Shown one piece after another: positions 1 to 12,299 of a stretch of 64,000 nucleotides of DNA (the stretch's first letter is position 1; each line of letters starts with the position of its first letter). Source of the DNA: Hamiltosporidium tvaerminnensis (taxonomy: Eukaryota > Microsporidia > Dubosqiidae); contig CM061251.1 of the NCBI GenBank assembly GCA_022605425.2, positions 713,001-777,000 of the forward strand, read 5' to 3'. Under the pieces are notes generated by a model, which searched no databases, was not told the DNA's origin, and saw nothing but the letters and a program-made list of their open reading frames with translations. The position numbers and the translations under genes were made by a program.

Positions 1-449
1 TTACTAAAGAATATAAATTACTTATTTTGAGTAAGATCATGTTTTTTTGAGAAGAATGATAACTTCATAGTTTTTAAATTTATTTTTGTATTTCAAGTTT
101 TTTTTATTTAATTTAATTAATAAATTTTAAAAATAAAAAGAGAAATAAGAAGTAATAGAAATAAAGGTACTCATTTAAAATAAATTTTAAAAAAATTAGA
201 ATTACAAATTTAAGATATTAAAAAATATTTTATTAAAATTTTAGGAAAATAATCGAATCAGAAATTTATTTGAACATCAGCTTTAACAATTTAAACAGAA
301 AAGATAAAAATTCATAAAACAATATCTTATTAGAATTATAAATTAAGAAATACGAAAATATTAGGAAATTTAACAGAAAAGATAAAACAATATTTTATTA
401 GAATTTATAAGTTTGTAACTGCAAGAAGATAAATTAATATTTATTATAA
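1..449. other. AT-rich gene-free stretch
   Basis: No supported gene. It is almost pure A/T, with a short imperfect direct repeat: a block around 290-345 (aacagaaaagataaaa followed by caatatcttattagaat) recurs around 368-408. It lies downstream of the minus-strand gene ending at 450. Confidence 0.6.
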
Positions 450-1928
450 CTATTTGAAAATCAATGAGGATACTTTATAAGCTCCACTACCGAACTGCAT
501 GGCTTTTTTAATAAGACCTGCTACTCTATTAAAACCGTGTTTAATTAATATTTTACGTAAAATATATTTATTTCCGTATATTTGAGAATTTTGATTTATA
601 AGCATATCTTCAGGTAATTGTAAAGAAATTTCTATTAAATTTTTATCTAAAAATAAAAAAAAGGGTTCGATATGAAAATAAGATAATAATCTGTCATCTC
701 TGCCCAAATTTCTATCCCAAATACCACTAACTTCATCAAAAATCATACTTTTTAATTTTGTAAAATCCTTTCTAAATTTTTTATAACCGCCAAAAAGTTC
801 ATCAGCTCCTGTTCCGACAAAACAATTTGGTGAAAATTTGGATGCTTCTTTTGCAGTAAAAAATAATGTCATTCCTATGTTCAAATCCATAGGTGTTTTC
901 TTAGGAAATATAAGATTTTTTATAATTTTTATATTTTTTAAAATGTTTTCATTGTCAATATTGTTTTCTATAAAAATAAATTTTCTATTTTTATAGTTTG
1001 ACTTTAATTCTTTAAATGCTAAAATTCCCATTTTACGATCAAACTGTTTTTTATCACCAAGAAAAGATGTGTTTATAAGATAAATACAAACATTTTCTGG
1101 TAAAATTTGATTTAAAATTATAACTAATATCATTGAATCTATTCCCCCACTAAAGAATACAACACAGTCAGATTTTATATTAAAATTTCTCATGGATGAA
1201 ATCAGCTGATTCTCAATAATATTTACATAATTTGTTTCATTTTCTAAAAAAATATTTTGAGTTGAATTTTTTAAAATTGAAAAATAAAAATCAAATTTTT
1301 TGGTTCTAAAAAGTTGTTTGGCGGTATTCGAATAAATATATAAAAACGATGGATCAACCTCATTTTCAAAATCAAAAGAAGATACAGTAATTCCATTATT
1401 AATAGAAAATCCTAAACTCTTTTTTCCAATGTCATCTTTAAAAAAATATATAAAATTTTTGTAAAATAATATCGTTGAATAGTCAGCTATATCCTTGTTT
1501 ATTTCATTATAAATTTCATGAATAAATTTTAATTCCAGTCCAATATCGAATCTAATATTTTTTGGATTTTCGAAATTATTGTTTACTTTGTCCCATAAAT
1601 AATTATTTTCGTTATATTTTTCTATATCTTGAAATATATCACAATCGCAGATACAATTTTTATTATTTAAATTAAATATTTTCATTTCAATAATTTCACT
1701 TACAAATTTATTTTCGGAAATATCAGAATTGTATTTAATACCATTAAATAATAAAATATAATCTTTCATTATTGGTTCAGAATATTCATTAGATTTTAAA
1801 AATATATATGAAAAAATATTATTTTTATTCTTTTCATTCACAATACTAGCATAATTAAATACGGTTACATTCAATATTTCTTTTGTTTCTTTATATGAAT
1901 CTTGAGTAGACATTATCATACCGAACAT
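450..1928 (-). CDS. Asparagine synthetase domain protein, ASNSD1-like
   Basis: 492 aa. The C-terminal half is a PP-loop ATP pyrophosphatase of the asparagine-synthetase type: FFSGGIDSM at about residue 260, GTGADELFGGYKKF near 370, and a late DRNLGRDDRLLSYFHIEPF block followed by KKAMQFGSGAYK near 478. These late blocks resemble ASNSD1 (yeast YML096W type) more than true AsnB. The N-terminal half matches a weak class-II amidotransferase fold, but the protein begins MFGM where active family members begin MCG, so the catalytic Cys2 is Phe and glutamine hydrolysis is unlikely. The start at 1928 is supported by CCCT immediately upstream. Its substrate is unknown; the ASNSD1 family itself is poorly characterised. 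Family assignment is fairly sure, activity is not. Confidence 0.8.
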   Translation of the reverse strand: MFGMIMSTQDSYKETKEILNVTVFNYASIVNEKNKNNIFSYIFLKSNEYSEPIMKDYILLFNGIKYNSDISENKFVSEIIEMKIFNLNNKNCICDCDIFQDIEKYNENNYLWDKVNNNFENPKNIRFDIGLELKFIHEIYNEINKDIADYSTILFYKNFIYFFKDDIGKKSLGFSINNGITVSSFDFENEVDPSFLYIYSNTAKQLFRTKKFDFYFSILKNSTQNIFLENETNYVNIIENQLISSMRNFNIKSDCVVFFSGGIDSMILVIILNQILPENVCIYLINTSFLGDKKQFDRKMGILAFKELKSNYKNRKFIFIENNIDNENILKNIKIIKNLIFPKKTPMDLNIGMTLFFTAKEASKFSPNCFVGTGADELFGGYKKFRKDFTKLKSMIFDEVSGIWDRNLGRDDRLLSYFHIEPFFLFLDKNLIEISLQLPEDMLINQNSQIYGNKYILRKILIKHGFNRVAGLIKKAMQFGSGAYKVSSLIFK

Positions 1929-1929
1929 A

Positions 1930-1932
1930 GGG
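1930..1932 (-). promoter_or_regulatory. CCC start-proximal motif of the ASNSD1-like gene
   Basis: Reads CCC on the minus strand, one base before the ATG. It matches the CCC/GGG-type motif described upstream of microsporidian start codons. Confidence 0.5.
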
Positions 1933-4900
1933 CTATATAAACAAGGATTTATTAAATCTCAACGAGGCAGATATTCTTATTTAATTTAAGAAAAATAAAA
2001 GTTTAGAATTTAAATTTAAGAGAAATAAAAGTTTCATATTTAATTTTTACAATAAATATTTTATATTTCCTGTTTAAATCTGAATTTCTGGGATTTATAA
2101 TTAAAAATTCTTTTTCAGTTGTAAAGTTTGAGTTTTTAAAATAGATCTCATTCTAAATTTATAATTATTTGAATTCTTAAAGTATTCTATTTATAAGATA
2201 AGTTTAAGAAATTGATTTGGTGCTTAAATTTTAAGCAATTTTTAAAATAAGCTTTTAAATGGTTTTAATCAAACTGATTTTAACTTACATTTTGTTGAAT
2301 AAAAATTCAAACAAGATATCGATTTGATTAAAATTATTTAAAAATGTAGTATATCAATTAGTAATTCTGTCTTTTAGACTTAACATTTAAATTTGAAAAT
2401 TAAATTATTTAAATCACCGGACATAAAATTTTATAAATTTATAAGTATAAGTAAGGCAGTGTGCATTTGTCAATAACGGTTTTTATCTTTGAATCATACA
2501 ATGGAAATTCTGTTGAGTTAGCTTTGTTTTATAGTGATTATTATATATTAAGCCAAATCTCAATAATCCTTTAATATTTGTAAGAGTCGAGATATTATCT
2601 TTTCCATAGATCTTAAATAAAACGAAAACCTTCTCTTTAGGTCGTAAGAAGTAAAGAATAGAATGATAGATCTGACAGAAATTTGAATAGAACCTTCTTG
2701 ATGTTATCCTGTAAAAAGCAGACGTATAAAAATATCTTCTACTTTATAACACAATTACATCAACAAGTAATAATTTTTTAGGTAAATAAAGCCATAAAAT
2801 ATTAGACATGTACTTTTAGATTATAAGATCGCAGATAAGTATCTGGCAAATAATTTTAATTTGAACAAGAAATTGAAAAAATACAAAAAAGCGACAATTA
2901 GATAAATTATTTTAGAGATAGAGTGAATAAAACGCACAAATCGGCAATTAAACAAAAAAAAATATTTCTTTAGATCTGATATTTTAAAATATCTTAATTT
3001 ATAACCAAGAAAACATGCTATGCTTTCTTAGCAATAAAATGTTAAGCTCAGCTTTTAATAATAATTTATTAAAAAGAATTTTTATTTGTATATCTTTTCT
3101 GTTTCCTTTTAAAAAAATTTTTCGTCCATATTTAGTGACTGATTTTTAAATTATTAAAATACGAAATAGTACCATGCAGATATAATAGTATTGGCATCAA
3201 ATATCTTAAAAAGTTATAAAAAAGTTACTTTTATATGAAATAATTCAACAAATATAAATTTCTTATGGTTTATTTTACGTGATTTTCATTTACTCTTGCT
3301 TTTTAATCCTTAAATACAATATTTGAATTTGATTAAGAATTGATTAATCTTTTTTGAAAGAGAAATATTTTAATTGTATTACTTATAAAATTAGAATCAC
3401 AGAAAATAATTTGTTTAATATAAAACCTAAATGTGATAACCAACTATAGGAGTCAAAAAAAATTACAAAAACGCTATTTTTAAATAGAAACTTTTTTATT
3501 TTTTATATTTAAAAACCATGTTAAATTTCTTATCACATGCAGAGATTAACAATCTTGATACAGTTTTTTCTTAATATGGCTTTTGAAGAAAGTTTAAAGA
3601 ATATGTTTTATAAGTAAGTTGTTCTAACAAGGATATCTTCAAACAAATAGACTTATACTCAGAAATAAAAACAATCGTAGAGTAAATTATAATAACTAGA
3701 AAAGATATTTTTTAAAAAAACACAAAAAACAACCTTCTAATACTGAAGACTTGTTTTATAAAGAAAGATTGATAGATTAAGAAAGAAGAAATCTTAATAA
3801 TATTAAAGAAATAGGATTCAGATTATTATTCACTTTATCTACCGAATTTCAATGTAAAAAGTAACGTATAGAAATTCCAAACAACGCATCTGGGTTGGAA
3901 AATGAAGAATCTGCAGCTATGTCTCAAATTGATCAACTCGTATAATATATAATCAAATAAGTCATTTCTTACGATAACATCAATTGATGCAAAATATTCG
4001 TGGTATATCGAGAAAATTTATTGAGTTAATTAAAGGAATTAGAATAACGAAGATAACGGATATCTGAAATGTAGAGACCTTGGATATTTATTGAATTTCT
4101 ATTTTATTGCTCTATTAATATAGCTTAATATATTGTATAGTTGGCTATAATAAAATATTTAATTAGTCGTAAATTAAGGGATTAACAGAGTTTATGTTGA
4201 AAAATTAGCAAATTTGTTGAAATAGAATTTCTATGTTTGCATTACGTAAGGTTTTTAGGAAGAAATACAGAAATAAGATGTTCTAAACAATTATTCAAAC
4301 ATTTAATTTCAAAGCTGATAGAAATTGATTTTATTGTAAAAAAAACCGTTGAAATTATTGATAAAATCGTATTTCATCTATTAAATTATGAGGTTTGGTC
4401 ATTTATATACATCCAATCCAAACATATCTTAACGTAAAGTAAATATAAAATTTGCATTTTGTGGTATTAAAAATTAAAATAATCAAAAAAATCAGAATTC
4501 GAGGAGAGATTTCAGTCTAAAATAAAATCTAGAATTCTCCCAAGAAATAAAAAAGGGGCCTGTTTATAGCAATTTGAATAGAGTGCTATCATTATTAGCT
4601 TTCAATAATTCATTTTAGATCGAGATTTTTTTATTTCTAGAATGGAAAAATAAGCAGATTTTTTTCAGTATATTATTATATTCTGTTACAGAGGAGCAAT
4701 CTTCATAAAGATTCTATAATGTATCTATTTATAGGAACAAAATGTGAAGTTTTTTCAATATTAAACTGTATTAAAAACTGCAAATAAATCCAAATAGTTT
4801 AAAAGTTTAATTTGATGACGAAAAAGAATATCAAATTCATATTGAATACAGAACAAAAAAGCTATAAAAATGAAATACTGTTGTTATATACAGTTAATTT

Positions 4901-5893
4901 ACATTTTATACTTTAGTTTAGTATTCTAGTATGCAGACAAAATTTCTTTATATTGGTACGGTATTTATTTTCCAGGTTTTTCAGTTGATTTTTAAATCTA
5001 AAATTTTTAGCTTTTTATGTCATTTATAGTTTCTTTTTTAAAAATACATAGTAATGAATTCTTAGATCTTATAGTGTTATCATACTGATATATTTCTTTT
5101 TCGGATGTATTATTTTAAGATTTTTGATAGTAAAATAAGTGAAGTTTAATTTTTGCAGTTAGATTTTCTACTTTCGTTTCCATTACAGTCTGGCTTGCCT
5201 TTCATAATGGAATAAAACAATACTTTCTGTTTTGGAAATATAGTTTTGCCTAACATATTTATAACTGTAGTTTATTATAATTGAAGAAGTTTTTATTATC
5301 AGCCATTATCGCTTTTATTCAGAGAATATTTTCAAAGACCCAGCTGTTTTAATTATACTATCGTATCATATATTTCAACCCAAAAATATTCTTTTTTTGA
5401 TTCAATATTTGTGTATTATTAAGTTTTATAGAAGGAAAAATTAAAATAATGAAAATAGCCTCTAAGTAATAATTTATAAAAGAAATAAGTATAATATATC
5501 ATTATAAAAACATATTCTAAACCGTTATCTTATATTGGTGAGAGATACTCAATTTGAGATTTTAATCTTTTAATTTGCAGATTTACTCCTGTAATACTAA
5601 TCATTCCGCTCTAAAAAGACAGAAAACTCCATAAGTGTTTTAGATTCTAATAATAATTTCTCGAAGACTGTAATCCTATGAATTATATCGTAGAATATTT
5701 ATTTATTATCAATTTTGATTTAAATCGAGACGTTAATCAATAATATAGATGACCAAGAAGATAAGTTATAGTACTAATGTAGTTTTAATGATTTTTATGA
5801 TTATAAATATTTCAGACAGAAAAATATACGGAGTATTAAATATTTATTTATAGAAATAATATGTTAATTAAGTTAATAAATACACATTTTTAA
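1933..5893. other. AT-rich region without an intact gene
   Basis: About 4 kb of very AT-rich DNA with stops in all frames. The longest open stretch (4237-4437, plus, 66 codons) has no recognisable motif and no CCC start signal. No inverted repeats, tRNA or transposase signature was seen by eye. It may be decayed mobile or gene DNA. Confidence 0.5.
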
Positions 5894-5896
5894 TGA

Positions 5897-8155
5897 TTAA
5901 AAATTCATAAATATTAGATTTTCTTCTGAAAATAATTCTTCAATCTGTTGTAGTGTCTTTTTTTTGTAAGAACTTCCTTTGTTTATAAGTATTTTACAAT
6001 TTGAATTACTATTTTGTAGGAATTTAAACTTTTTGTATTTTATTTTAATAAATAAAATTTTTAATATTCTTAGATTTTTAAATTTCATGAGAGATTTCAT
6101 AAATTTATTTGATAAGTCTGAGGAAGAGCAATCTATATATTTTATTGTAGTATATATCGGGATGGAATCGGCTCTAAAAAAACAGTTGTTAATAAAGTGA
6201 CATCCAGATAAACTTAAATATTTCAATCGATCAATGTTCTCTATAGATTGTATGTCTTCTATTCTTATAGTATTTTTATCATATTTTAGTATTTCTAATG
6301 ATTTACAAATATTTTCATTTAATATGTAAATCAAATTTCCGCCATTTCTTGTTGTATTAGATAAATTAAGATTTTTTAATTTCAAAAATCCTATAAAAAT
6401 ATTTCGAGTTAAAATTCTAAAATATTTACCCGATAAATTAATTTTTGTTATGTTTTCTTTATTTGTAAATTCTAATGAATAGATAGAAAAGCTGATGGAA
6501 TTTAATGAGTAAGATAGATCTATTTTATCTAGAAATTCAGATTTTGTTACGTAAGTAAATAGAATAAATGGAAATTTGGTAAAATTGAGTGTGAAGTTTT
6601 GTACTTTAGAAAAACAATTACTTTGATTGGGAGAATATTCTGATGCGATATCAAATTCACAGTACTTAAATTTAAGTGTTTTTAAATGAGCAAAATTTAA
6701 TATTGAGTATAATTCTTGTTCATTGATGGTGAAAATATAGATTTTTAATATTTCTAAATTATTTTTGAAGCTTAAATTTGAAATATCAAAATCTTTACTT
6801 TTTTTTAAGTACGTGTAATGATATCCATGTAATATAATAGTTTTTAAGGACGAAAAATGATTTAAAGTAACAAATATTTCAGATAAACGTATAAAATCAA
6901 ATCTACACTCAAAATGAGTTAATTTATCAGAAAATATGTTTATAAAGTTTGAATCAAAAAAGAAAGGATCTGTTTTTTCTGTCATAAATTCTATTTTTAA
7001 ATTACCTAGTTTTTCAAAGTAAATAATATTTTGTTCAAAGACTGATTTCATATTAAATTCATAGATTTTTAAATATTTTAAATTTGGCAAACTTTCATTT
7101 AATAAAGGAAAACATTCATATGTAGAATCCTTTTTTAATGAATTTATAAATACAAGTTTTTTCAAATTAGTATAGGATTTCAATTCATAGAGATGTGATG
7201 AGTTTATAGTTGTATTTAAGAATATTAAAGTTTCTATTTTCTTAAAAGTGTCTATTCTAGAAAATATAATCAAAAATGTTAAACATATTACAAAAGAATC
7301 GAATTCTAATTCCTTAATAGAAGAATGTTCAAATAATTGTGATATTCTGTTCATATGTAGAAGATTATTTAAACTTTTTATATTAATTATTTTTAATCTT
7401 TTTATTTCGATTTTAGTTAGAATATATTTTATAAAATCTTGTTTTTTAGTATCTCCATCTATAATTTTATAAAGCTTTTGTAATATTGACTTAGTTAAGC
7501 AGAAAAAAATTTCATTTTTCAACATTTTATCAAATTCTATAATATTTTTTTTATTTTTATTAATAAAATACCTTCCAAAAAGTTCCTGGACATCTCTTTT
7601 AGTGAAGAAATGATATTTTAAAAATTGTTTAAATATAATTACAAATATATTTTGAATATTAGAATCAGAACAATAAAATAATCTATAATTTTTTAAATAT
7701 ATATAATCGATCAATCTTAAATTAATAATTTGACTATACATTAAAATTTTTATACTTTTATTACTTTCGTACTCAAATAATATTAGAAGATCAATCAAAA
7801 TTAAAAAGTTTTTTGCGTTTGATTTGCCATTTATGTAATCTTTACTATTTAACTGATGTAAAACATAAACGATGGTATCTAAATTATACTCTTTGATAAA
7901 TATATCATCAGTTTTTTCCAATTTATTTAATTTAATAAAGAAATCATTTGGATAGTAGAATATTAAAGCATCAGAATCCTTACATGTACTATTAGTATCA
8001 TTACATGCAAAAATAGAAATATAATTCTTCTTATTACAATTTTCTACTTTCATGTCTGTTTTATTGTCTGTTTTATTATCTATTTTATTTGAATTATATA
8101 TTTTTATTTCGGATGCAAGAATTCTGACAAAAATTAAACAAGGAATAAAATTCAT
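5897..8155 (-). CDS. Leucine-rich-repeat-like secreted or membrane protein
   Basis: The first ATG gives about 752 aa; the open frame runs one further codon upstream only through TTG. The N-terminus (MNFIPCLIFVRILASEI) is short and hydrophobic and could be a weak signal peptide. From about residue 270 to the end the protein shows irregular LxxLxL-type units (for example LKTIILHGYHY, LEILKIYIF, LKNLNLSNTT, LRILKIL) at roughly 22-28 residue spacing, so the bulk is a leucine-rich-repeat solenoid. Lys/Asn/Ile bias follows base composition. Such LRR families are common in microsporidia, often with signal peptides, and may act at the parasite surface or in the host; that role is inference. No CCC motif precedes the ATG. 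A second LRR protein lies at 17565-20426. Confidence 0.7.
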   Translation of the reverse strand: MNFIPCLIFVRILASEIKIYNSNKIDNKTDNKTDMKVENCNKKNYISIFACNDTNSTCKDSDALIFYYPNDFFIKLNKLEKTDDIFIKEYNLDTIVYVLHQLNSKDYINGKSNAKNFLILIDLLILFEYESNKSIKILMYSQIINLRLIDYIYLKNYRLFYCSDSNIQNIFVIIFKQFLKYHFFTKRDVQELFGRYFINKNKKNIIEFDKMLKNEIFFCLTKSILQKLYKIIDGDTKKQDFIKYILTKIEIKRLKIINIKSLNNLLHMNRISQLFEHSSIKELEFDSFVICLTFLIIFSRIDTFKKIETLIFLNTTINSSHLYELKSYTNLKKLVFINSLKKDSTYECFPLLNESLPNLKYLKIYEFNMKSVFEQNIIYFEKLGNLKIEFMTEKTDPFFFDSNFINIFSDKLTHFECRFDFIRLSEIFVTLNHFSSLKTIILHGYHYTYLKKSKDFDISNLSFKNNLEILKIYIFTINEQELYSILNFAHLKTLKFKYCEFDIASEYSPNQSNCFSKVQNFTLNFTKFPFILFTYVTKSEFLDKIDLSYSLNSISFSIYSLEFTNKENITKINLSGKYFRILTRNIFIGFLKLKNLNLSNTTRNGGNLIYILNENICKSLEILKYDKNTIRIEDIQSIENIDRLKYLSLSGCHFINNCFFRADSIPIYTTIKYIDCSSSDLSNKFMKSLMKFKNLRILKILFIKIKYKKFKFLQNSNSNCKILINKGSSYKKKTLQQIEELFSEENLIFMNF

Positions 8156-8776
8156 CAATTAAAAATTATGAAATTAATGTTATTTAATACTTTAATATTT
8201 TTTCAGAATTGATTCTCAATTATTTCTTTAGATGAAATTAACTTAAATATATTAAATTTGTAAAATAATTTGTCAGTTATATTGCGATAATTGGATTCTT
8301 AGTTTTTTAATAGATTATAATGCTTAATAATTTAATTTCAAATTATAGTTTATTCTTTAGAATATTTGTTCTAAATGCTCCTTTGTTTGAAAAATTTAAT
8401 TTTACAATTTCTTCTGAAAACTTGATCTTAAATTTAAAAATATTTCTAAGCTAAATTGATATAATATTCTTATTTAAAACATTCAAACGTGTCACAATTT
8501 TCATATTTTCTAGCTATTTTTGGATTCATTGTTCGAATATTTTTTTATAACTGATTAACATGATTATTTTAGCTGTTTTTGATTTGGTATTTAATACTTC
8601 TCTTCCATTAAGATAATCATATAATTTCTCCTTATTTAAAAAATAATTATGCGAGTATTCAATGCCGTTAGGAGCAATAACCAGATATAATAAAGTCTGA
8701 TTGAAGAGAAATTGACCATAAATCATTGTATAATTCATCAGATGTACCCAAAATCATGTTTTATATAGAAAAATAT
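8156..8776. other. AT-rich spacer between LRR gene and mariner
   Basis: Contains a 70-codon minus-strand open frame (8526-8738) that ends 39 bp from the mariner end. It could be the stump of a gene cut by the insertion, but no continuation was found beyond 10534 and no family is recognisable. Confidence 0.35.
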
Positions 8777-8778
8777 TA

Positions 8779-10532
8779 CTCCCTCTGTCCGGAAATATGG
8801 TATACATTCCAAAAAAACCGTAGATTATCGTGAATATAAAAAATAAATAGGCAACCGTCATGACATTGTCATAGTAAATATTCATGACAATATAACCTAA
8901 AATTTTTGACTTTAGTAATATCATTCTTAGTTAAAAAGTTACCGTTCAAACATCAGTGTTTCTTAAGGTAAAAAAAATTAGTGCCGCTGCAAGACGAATA
9001 TGGAAAATGTGGAAGAAAATTTGTTAAATTCAGAAAAAAGAGATTCAAAATATAAACAGATAACTAAAGAACAACGTCAAGGTATTTTAGAAAAATTATT
9101 ACAGCAGATGAAGGAGAATAAGTTAAAACACGGTGCCATCAACGAAGTTTCTTTTGCCTTTCAAGTTTCCCGGCTAACCGTTAGCAGAATTTGGCATGCA
9201 GCACAAACTCAATACAGAAAAGGCAAGATATGTGCCGATGTTTCTTCAAAAAAGAAAAAAAGATGCGGAAGAAAACCTAAAGAATATTCGAAAAATTTAG
9301 CGCAAATAAGGAATACACCATTAAATCGTCGAGGAACGCTCCGCAGTCTTTCCGTTGCAATTGTTATTCCAAAATCAACTTTGTTTGATATATTCAAGTC
9401 GGGAAAGTATATCAAGAGAATATCTTCTACAGTTAAACCAACTTTAACAGATAAAAATAAAATGGACAGATTGAAATTTTGCTTGTCTAAAGTAAATCTT
9501 GCTAATAATGGAGATTTGCTTTTTGATGATTTGTACGACTACGTTCACATCGATAAAAAGTGGTTTTATCTAACTAAAGTTAAGCGCTCTTATTACTTAA
9601 TGTTAAACGAAGAAAACCCGGAGAGAAACTGCAAAAGTAAGCGATTTATTACGAAAATAATGTTCATGGCTGCAGTAGCTCGACCACGCTATGATGCACA
9701 TAGAAAGCTTTATTTTGATGGGAAAATTGGAATATGGCCATTTGTTTATCAAGCACCAGCTCAAAGAAATTCTAAGAATAGGGCTAAAGGGACAATGATA
9801 ACAAAAAATGTGGAATCTGTTACAGCAGTACATTGCAAAAACATGATCATTGATAATGTAATTCCCGCAATTAAATCTAAATTTCCGCCAGCATACAAAA
9901 AGAAAATAATTTACATACAACAAGACAATGCAAAACCCCATTTTTCTGATAATGATGCAGATATTGTCGCTCTTGGTTCTGCTGATGACTGGAATATTAA
10001 ATTTAAGGCGCAACCGGCAAATAGCCCCGATTTAAATGTTCTCGATTTAGGTATTTTCAACTCCATATAATCGCTGCAACATGAAACTTCGCCACACACA
10101 ATAAACGAATTAATAAATTGTGTTCAAGATGCATTTCATCAATTTGAAGTGAATACTCTCGATAAAATTTTTACAAAATTGCAAGCATGTATAGAGTCAA
10201 TTATGTTAGCAGATAGAGGAAATAGCTATAAAATACCTTATTTAAGTAAAGGAAAACTTCGTCGCGAAGGTCGACTGCTAGAAAAATATGTATGTTCGAA
10301 AGAATCATAGGTTAAAGCCAAATCAAATTTCGAGTGAACTTATTAATTTTAATATTTATTTTTTTAAATTTTATAATATTTACATTAATATTTATTAAAA
10401 TGTTCAAATAAAGGTAATATAATAAACTTGTCACATACATTTTTTGATTTATTTTATTTTTTCGCAAATGTATACCATATTTCCGGACAAAAAAATCGCT
10501 AAAATGTATACCATATTTCCGGACAGAGGGAG
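8779..10532 (+). mobile_element. mariner-like element, plant-type DD39D
   Basis: The two ends are perfect 30-bp inverted repeats (8779-8808 and 10503-10532), starting CTCCCTCTGTCCGGAAATAT inward. TA dinucleotides flank both sides (8777-8778 and 10533-10534), the target duplication of Tc1/mariner elements. A third copy of the inner part of the repeat lies just inside the right end (about 10466-10489, same orientation as the right repeat). Length is 1,754 bp with one transposase gene. The CTCCCTC end is typical of plant mariner-like and Stowaway elements. Perfect ends and a single disabling stop suggest recent activity. Confidence 0.93.
9000..10310 (+). pseudogene. mariner DD39D transposase with one internal stop
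   Basis: Open from 9000 to a TAA at 10068-10070, then open again in the same frame to TAG at 10308-10310, giving 436 codons. An N-terminal helix-turn-helix region (about residues 20-70: ITKEQRQGILEKLL, FQVSRLTVSRIW) and a GRKPKEY basic patch precede the catalytic domain. Catalytic acidic residues are D185 (HIDKKWFY), D309 (QQDNAKPH) and D349 (NVLDLG); the last two have 39 residues between them, defining DD39D. Family members usually read HIDEKWF; here E is K. The stop replaces a Gln in the block usually read as AIQSLQ, one C-to-T change (CAA to TAA). The truncated 356-aa product keeps the whole triad but loses the C-terminal tail. Confidence 0.9.
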
Positions 10533-10534
10533 TA

Positions 10535-11600
10535 TATTTTTTTTTATCTAGATAGGGTTACAAGATAAACATTTTAATTAATTCCATAAGTAATTAATTA
10601 AAAAATATTTTCTAGATTTAATAAAAAAAATTGATTTTGTTTGAATTAATATTACGTTTTTAAAGCAAAAAAATGCAAACAATTCTCGTAAATTAAAATT
10701 TATTTTGATTTAAAACAGAAGGAAATATGATTTGAAAAGAAAATCTTAAATCGGTTTTAAGTGGCAAAAAATATTGCTAAATCGATAATAAATAAAATAC
10801 AAACATAGTTTATAGTATTTGAATTTTATAAAACAATGGATATAGCTCATAAAACACAATCAAATCATCTACTATTCAGGTATTTTCGAACTTTGATTTT
10901 TTAATTTTAAACAAAGAATTTTATTGTTTTCTTGAATTAAGTACACAACAATTTGACGGAAGAGCTTTAGAATCTATCAAGTGTGACCCTAAAGGAGTAC
11001 CAAAAGTTATCGAATTATAGATAAACAGAGAGTTGTTTTTTCGAAAGATGCGTGGTTAGGATATACAGTTAGCCTTCTAAAATGTTGGAATTTTTTAAGG
11101 ATTTGTGAATAAATAAAGGCACCAGAAGAAATTCTACTCATAAATCTATTATGTTACAAAGGAAACTTATATCAAGAATCGAAAGACTTTGTAAAACTGG
11201 TTTATGTTCAAAAATTTTATTTTCTGAAATAAATCAAAAATAGATATTGTTATTAAACATTCATATAGAAGTATTATAGCTTAAACCAGCGGAATTATTT
11301 AAGTTATAGAATGTAGTGCGTATGATATGTAAAAAACAAGGTTTCACCTTCGCCCAGAATGTCAAGAGCCTTGGCTTCCTCCCAGATCAAAACTTTTAGG
11401 AGACCTAGCTAGTAATTAGGTTATAAGTAAATATATACTGCTACAACTCTTAGGATTTTTTTAAAGCGAAGATTAATCAACTTATAGGCAGACATCTTCG
11501 GGATGAGAAGTACCAATAACCTCATTTGCTCTAATGAAAGGCATTAAAAGGCAGAATACGGGTTGTTAAAAGTCAAAAAAAACTTAGAAAATGCCTAACT
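10535..11600. other. AT-rich region after mariner, repeat traces only
   Basis: No intact gene. Around 11340-11440 a stretch (ctagctagtaattaggttata) weakly resembles the antisense of the ~690-bp repeat family found elsewhere, too diverged to call firmly. Confidence 0.4.
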
Positions 11601-11639
11601 TGCAAAAAAACATAAAAAATTGAAAATCTAAAACATATT

Positions 11640-11930
11640 TAAAGAATTTAGAAGAAAAAACGAATAATTATTGTGGTTTTATTGATTCTTCAGAGGACCA
11701 AAGAAAGTGAATTTTACGCACTGCGATGAAGCGGTCTTCTGCTACGTCCAGGATATAAGAGTATTTTGGGTTCTAGAAAGAAGTCATTAACACGTCAGTA
11801 AATTAGATAGCATTGGAACATTTAACAACTCGATGTTATAAAATGCTCGAAACAGAATATGCCAGACGGCATAACAAAAGTGTAAGATGCCTAGTTACAA
11901 TTTCTAAATATATAAAATTTTAAGTCTTTA
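11640..11930 (+). mobile_element. LINE relic, C-terminal part (R4/Dong-like)
   Basis: With frame changes the plus strand reads DEAVFCYVQDIRVF, then about 25 codons later MLETEYARRHNKSVRCL. This order resembles the region after the reverse transcriptase in R4/Dong-type non-LTR retrotransposons (a block around an EAFxxAIQDQVI..RNY core followed by TEYxxRHNxVAK). Stops and frameshifts are frequent, so this is a dead remnant. Clade is tentative. Confidence 0.45.
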
Positions 11931-12299
11931 AAACGAATTAGCAGTCAACAGCTAAACAAATTTTGTAGATGAAAATACGGAAATAAGTAAACATCAGATA
12001 CGAAATTGATTGCAAAATTTAAATAATAGATACCGAAAAAGATTTTTTAGATAAGATTAAAAGGAAAATAATACACAATCAAATAAGAAATGACTATAAA
12101 GATTGAGTTAAACAGATTAAACTCTAAAAATATGAGAAATTTGACAATAATTTGGATTTGTGTGATAAATTAAGTGTTCAGATATCTGAATGAATATTTA
12201 TGAGATATGTTTTAAAAAATACCACAATAAATATCTTTAAAGACCGCAAATACTTATGAATATATAGGAAATGTAAAGTATAGTATCCAATAAAAACAT

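Noticed and set aside
11340-11560. Further copy of the ~690-bp repeat
   Set aside because: Only about 20 bases match convincingly; too little to call.
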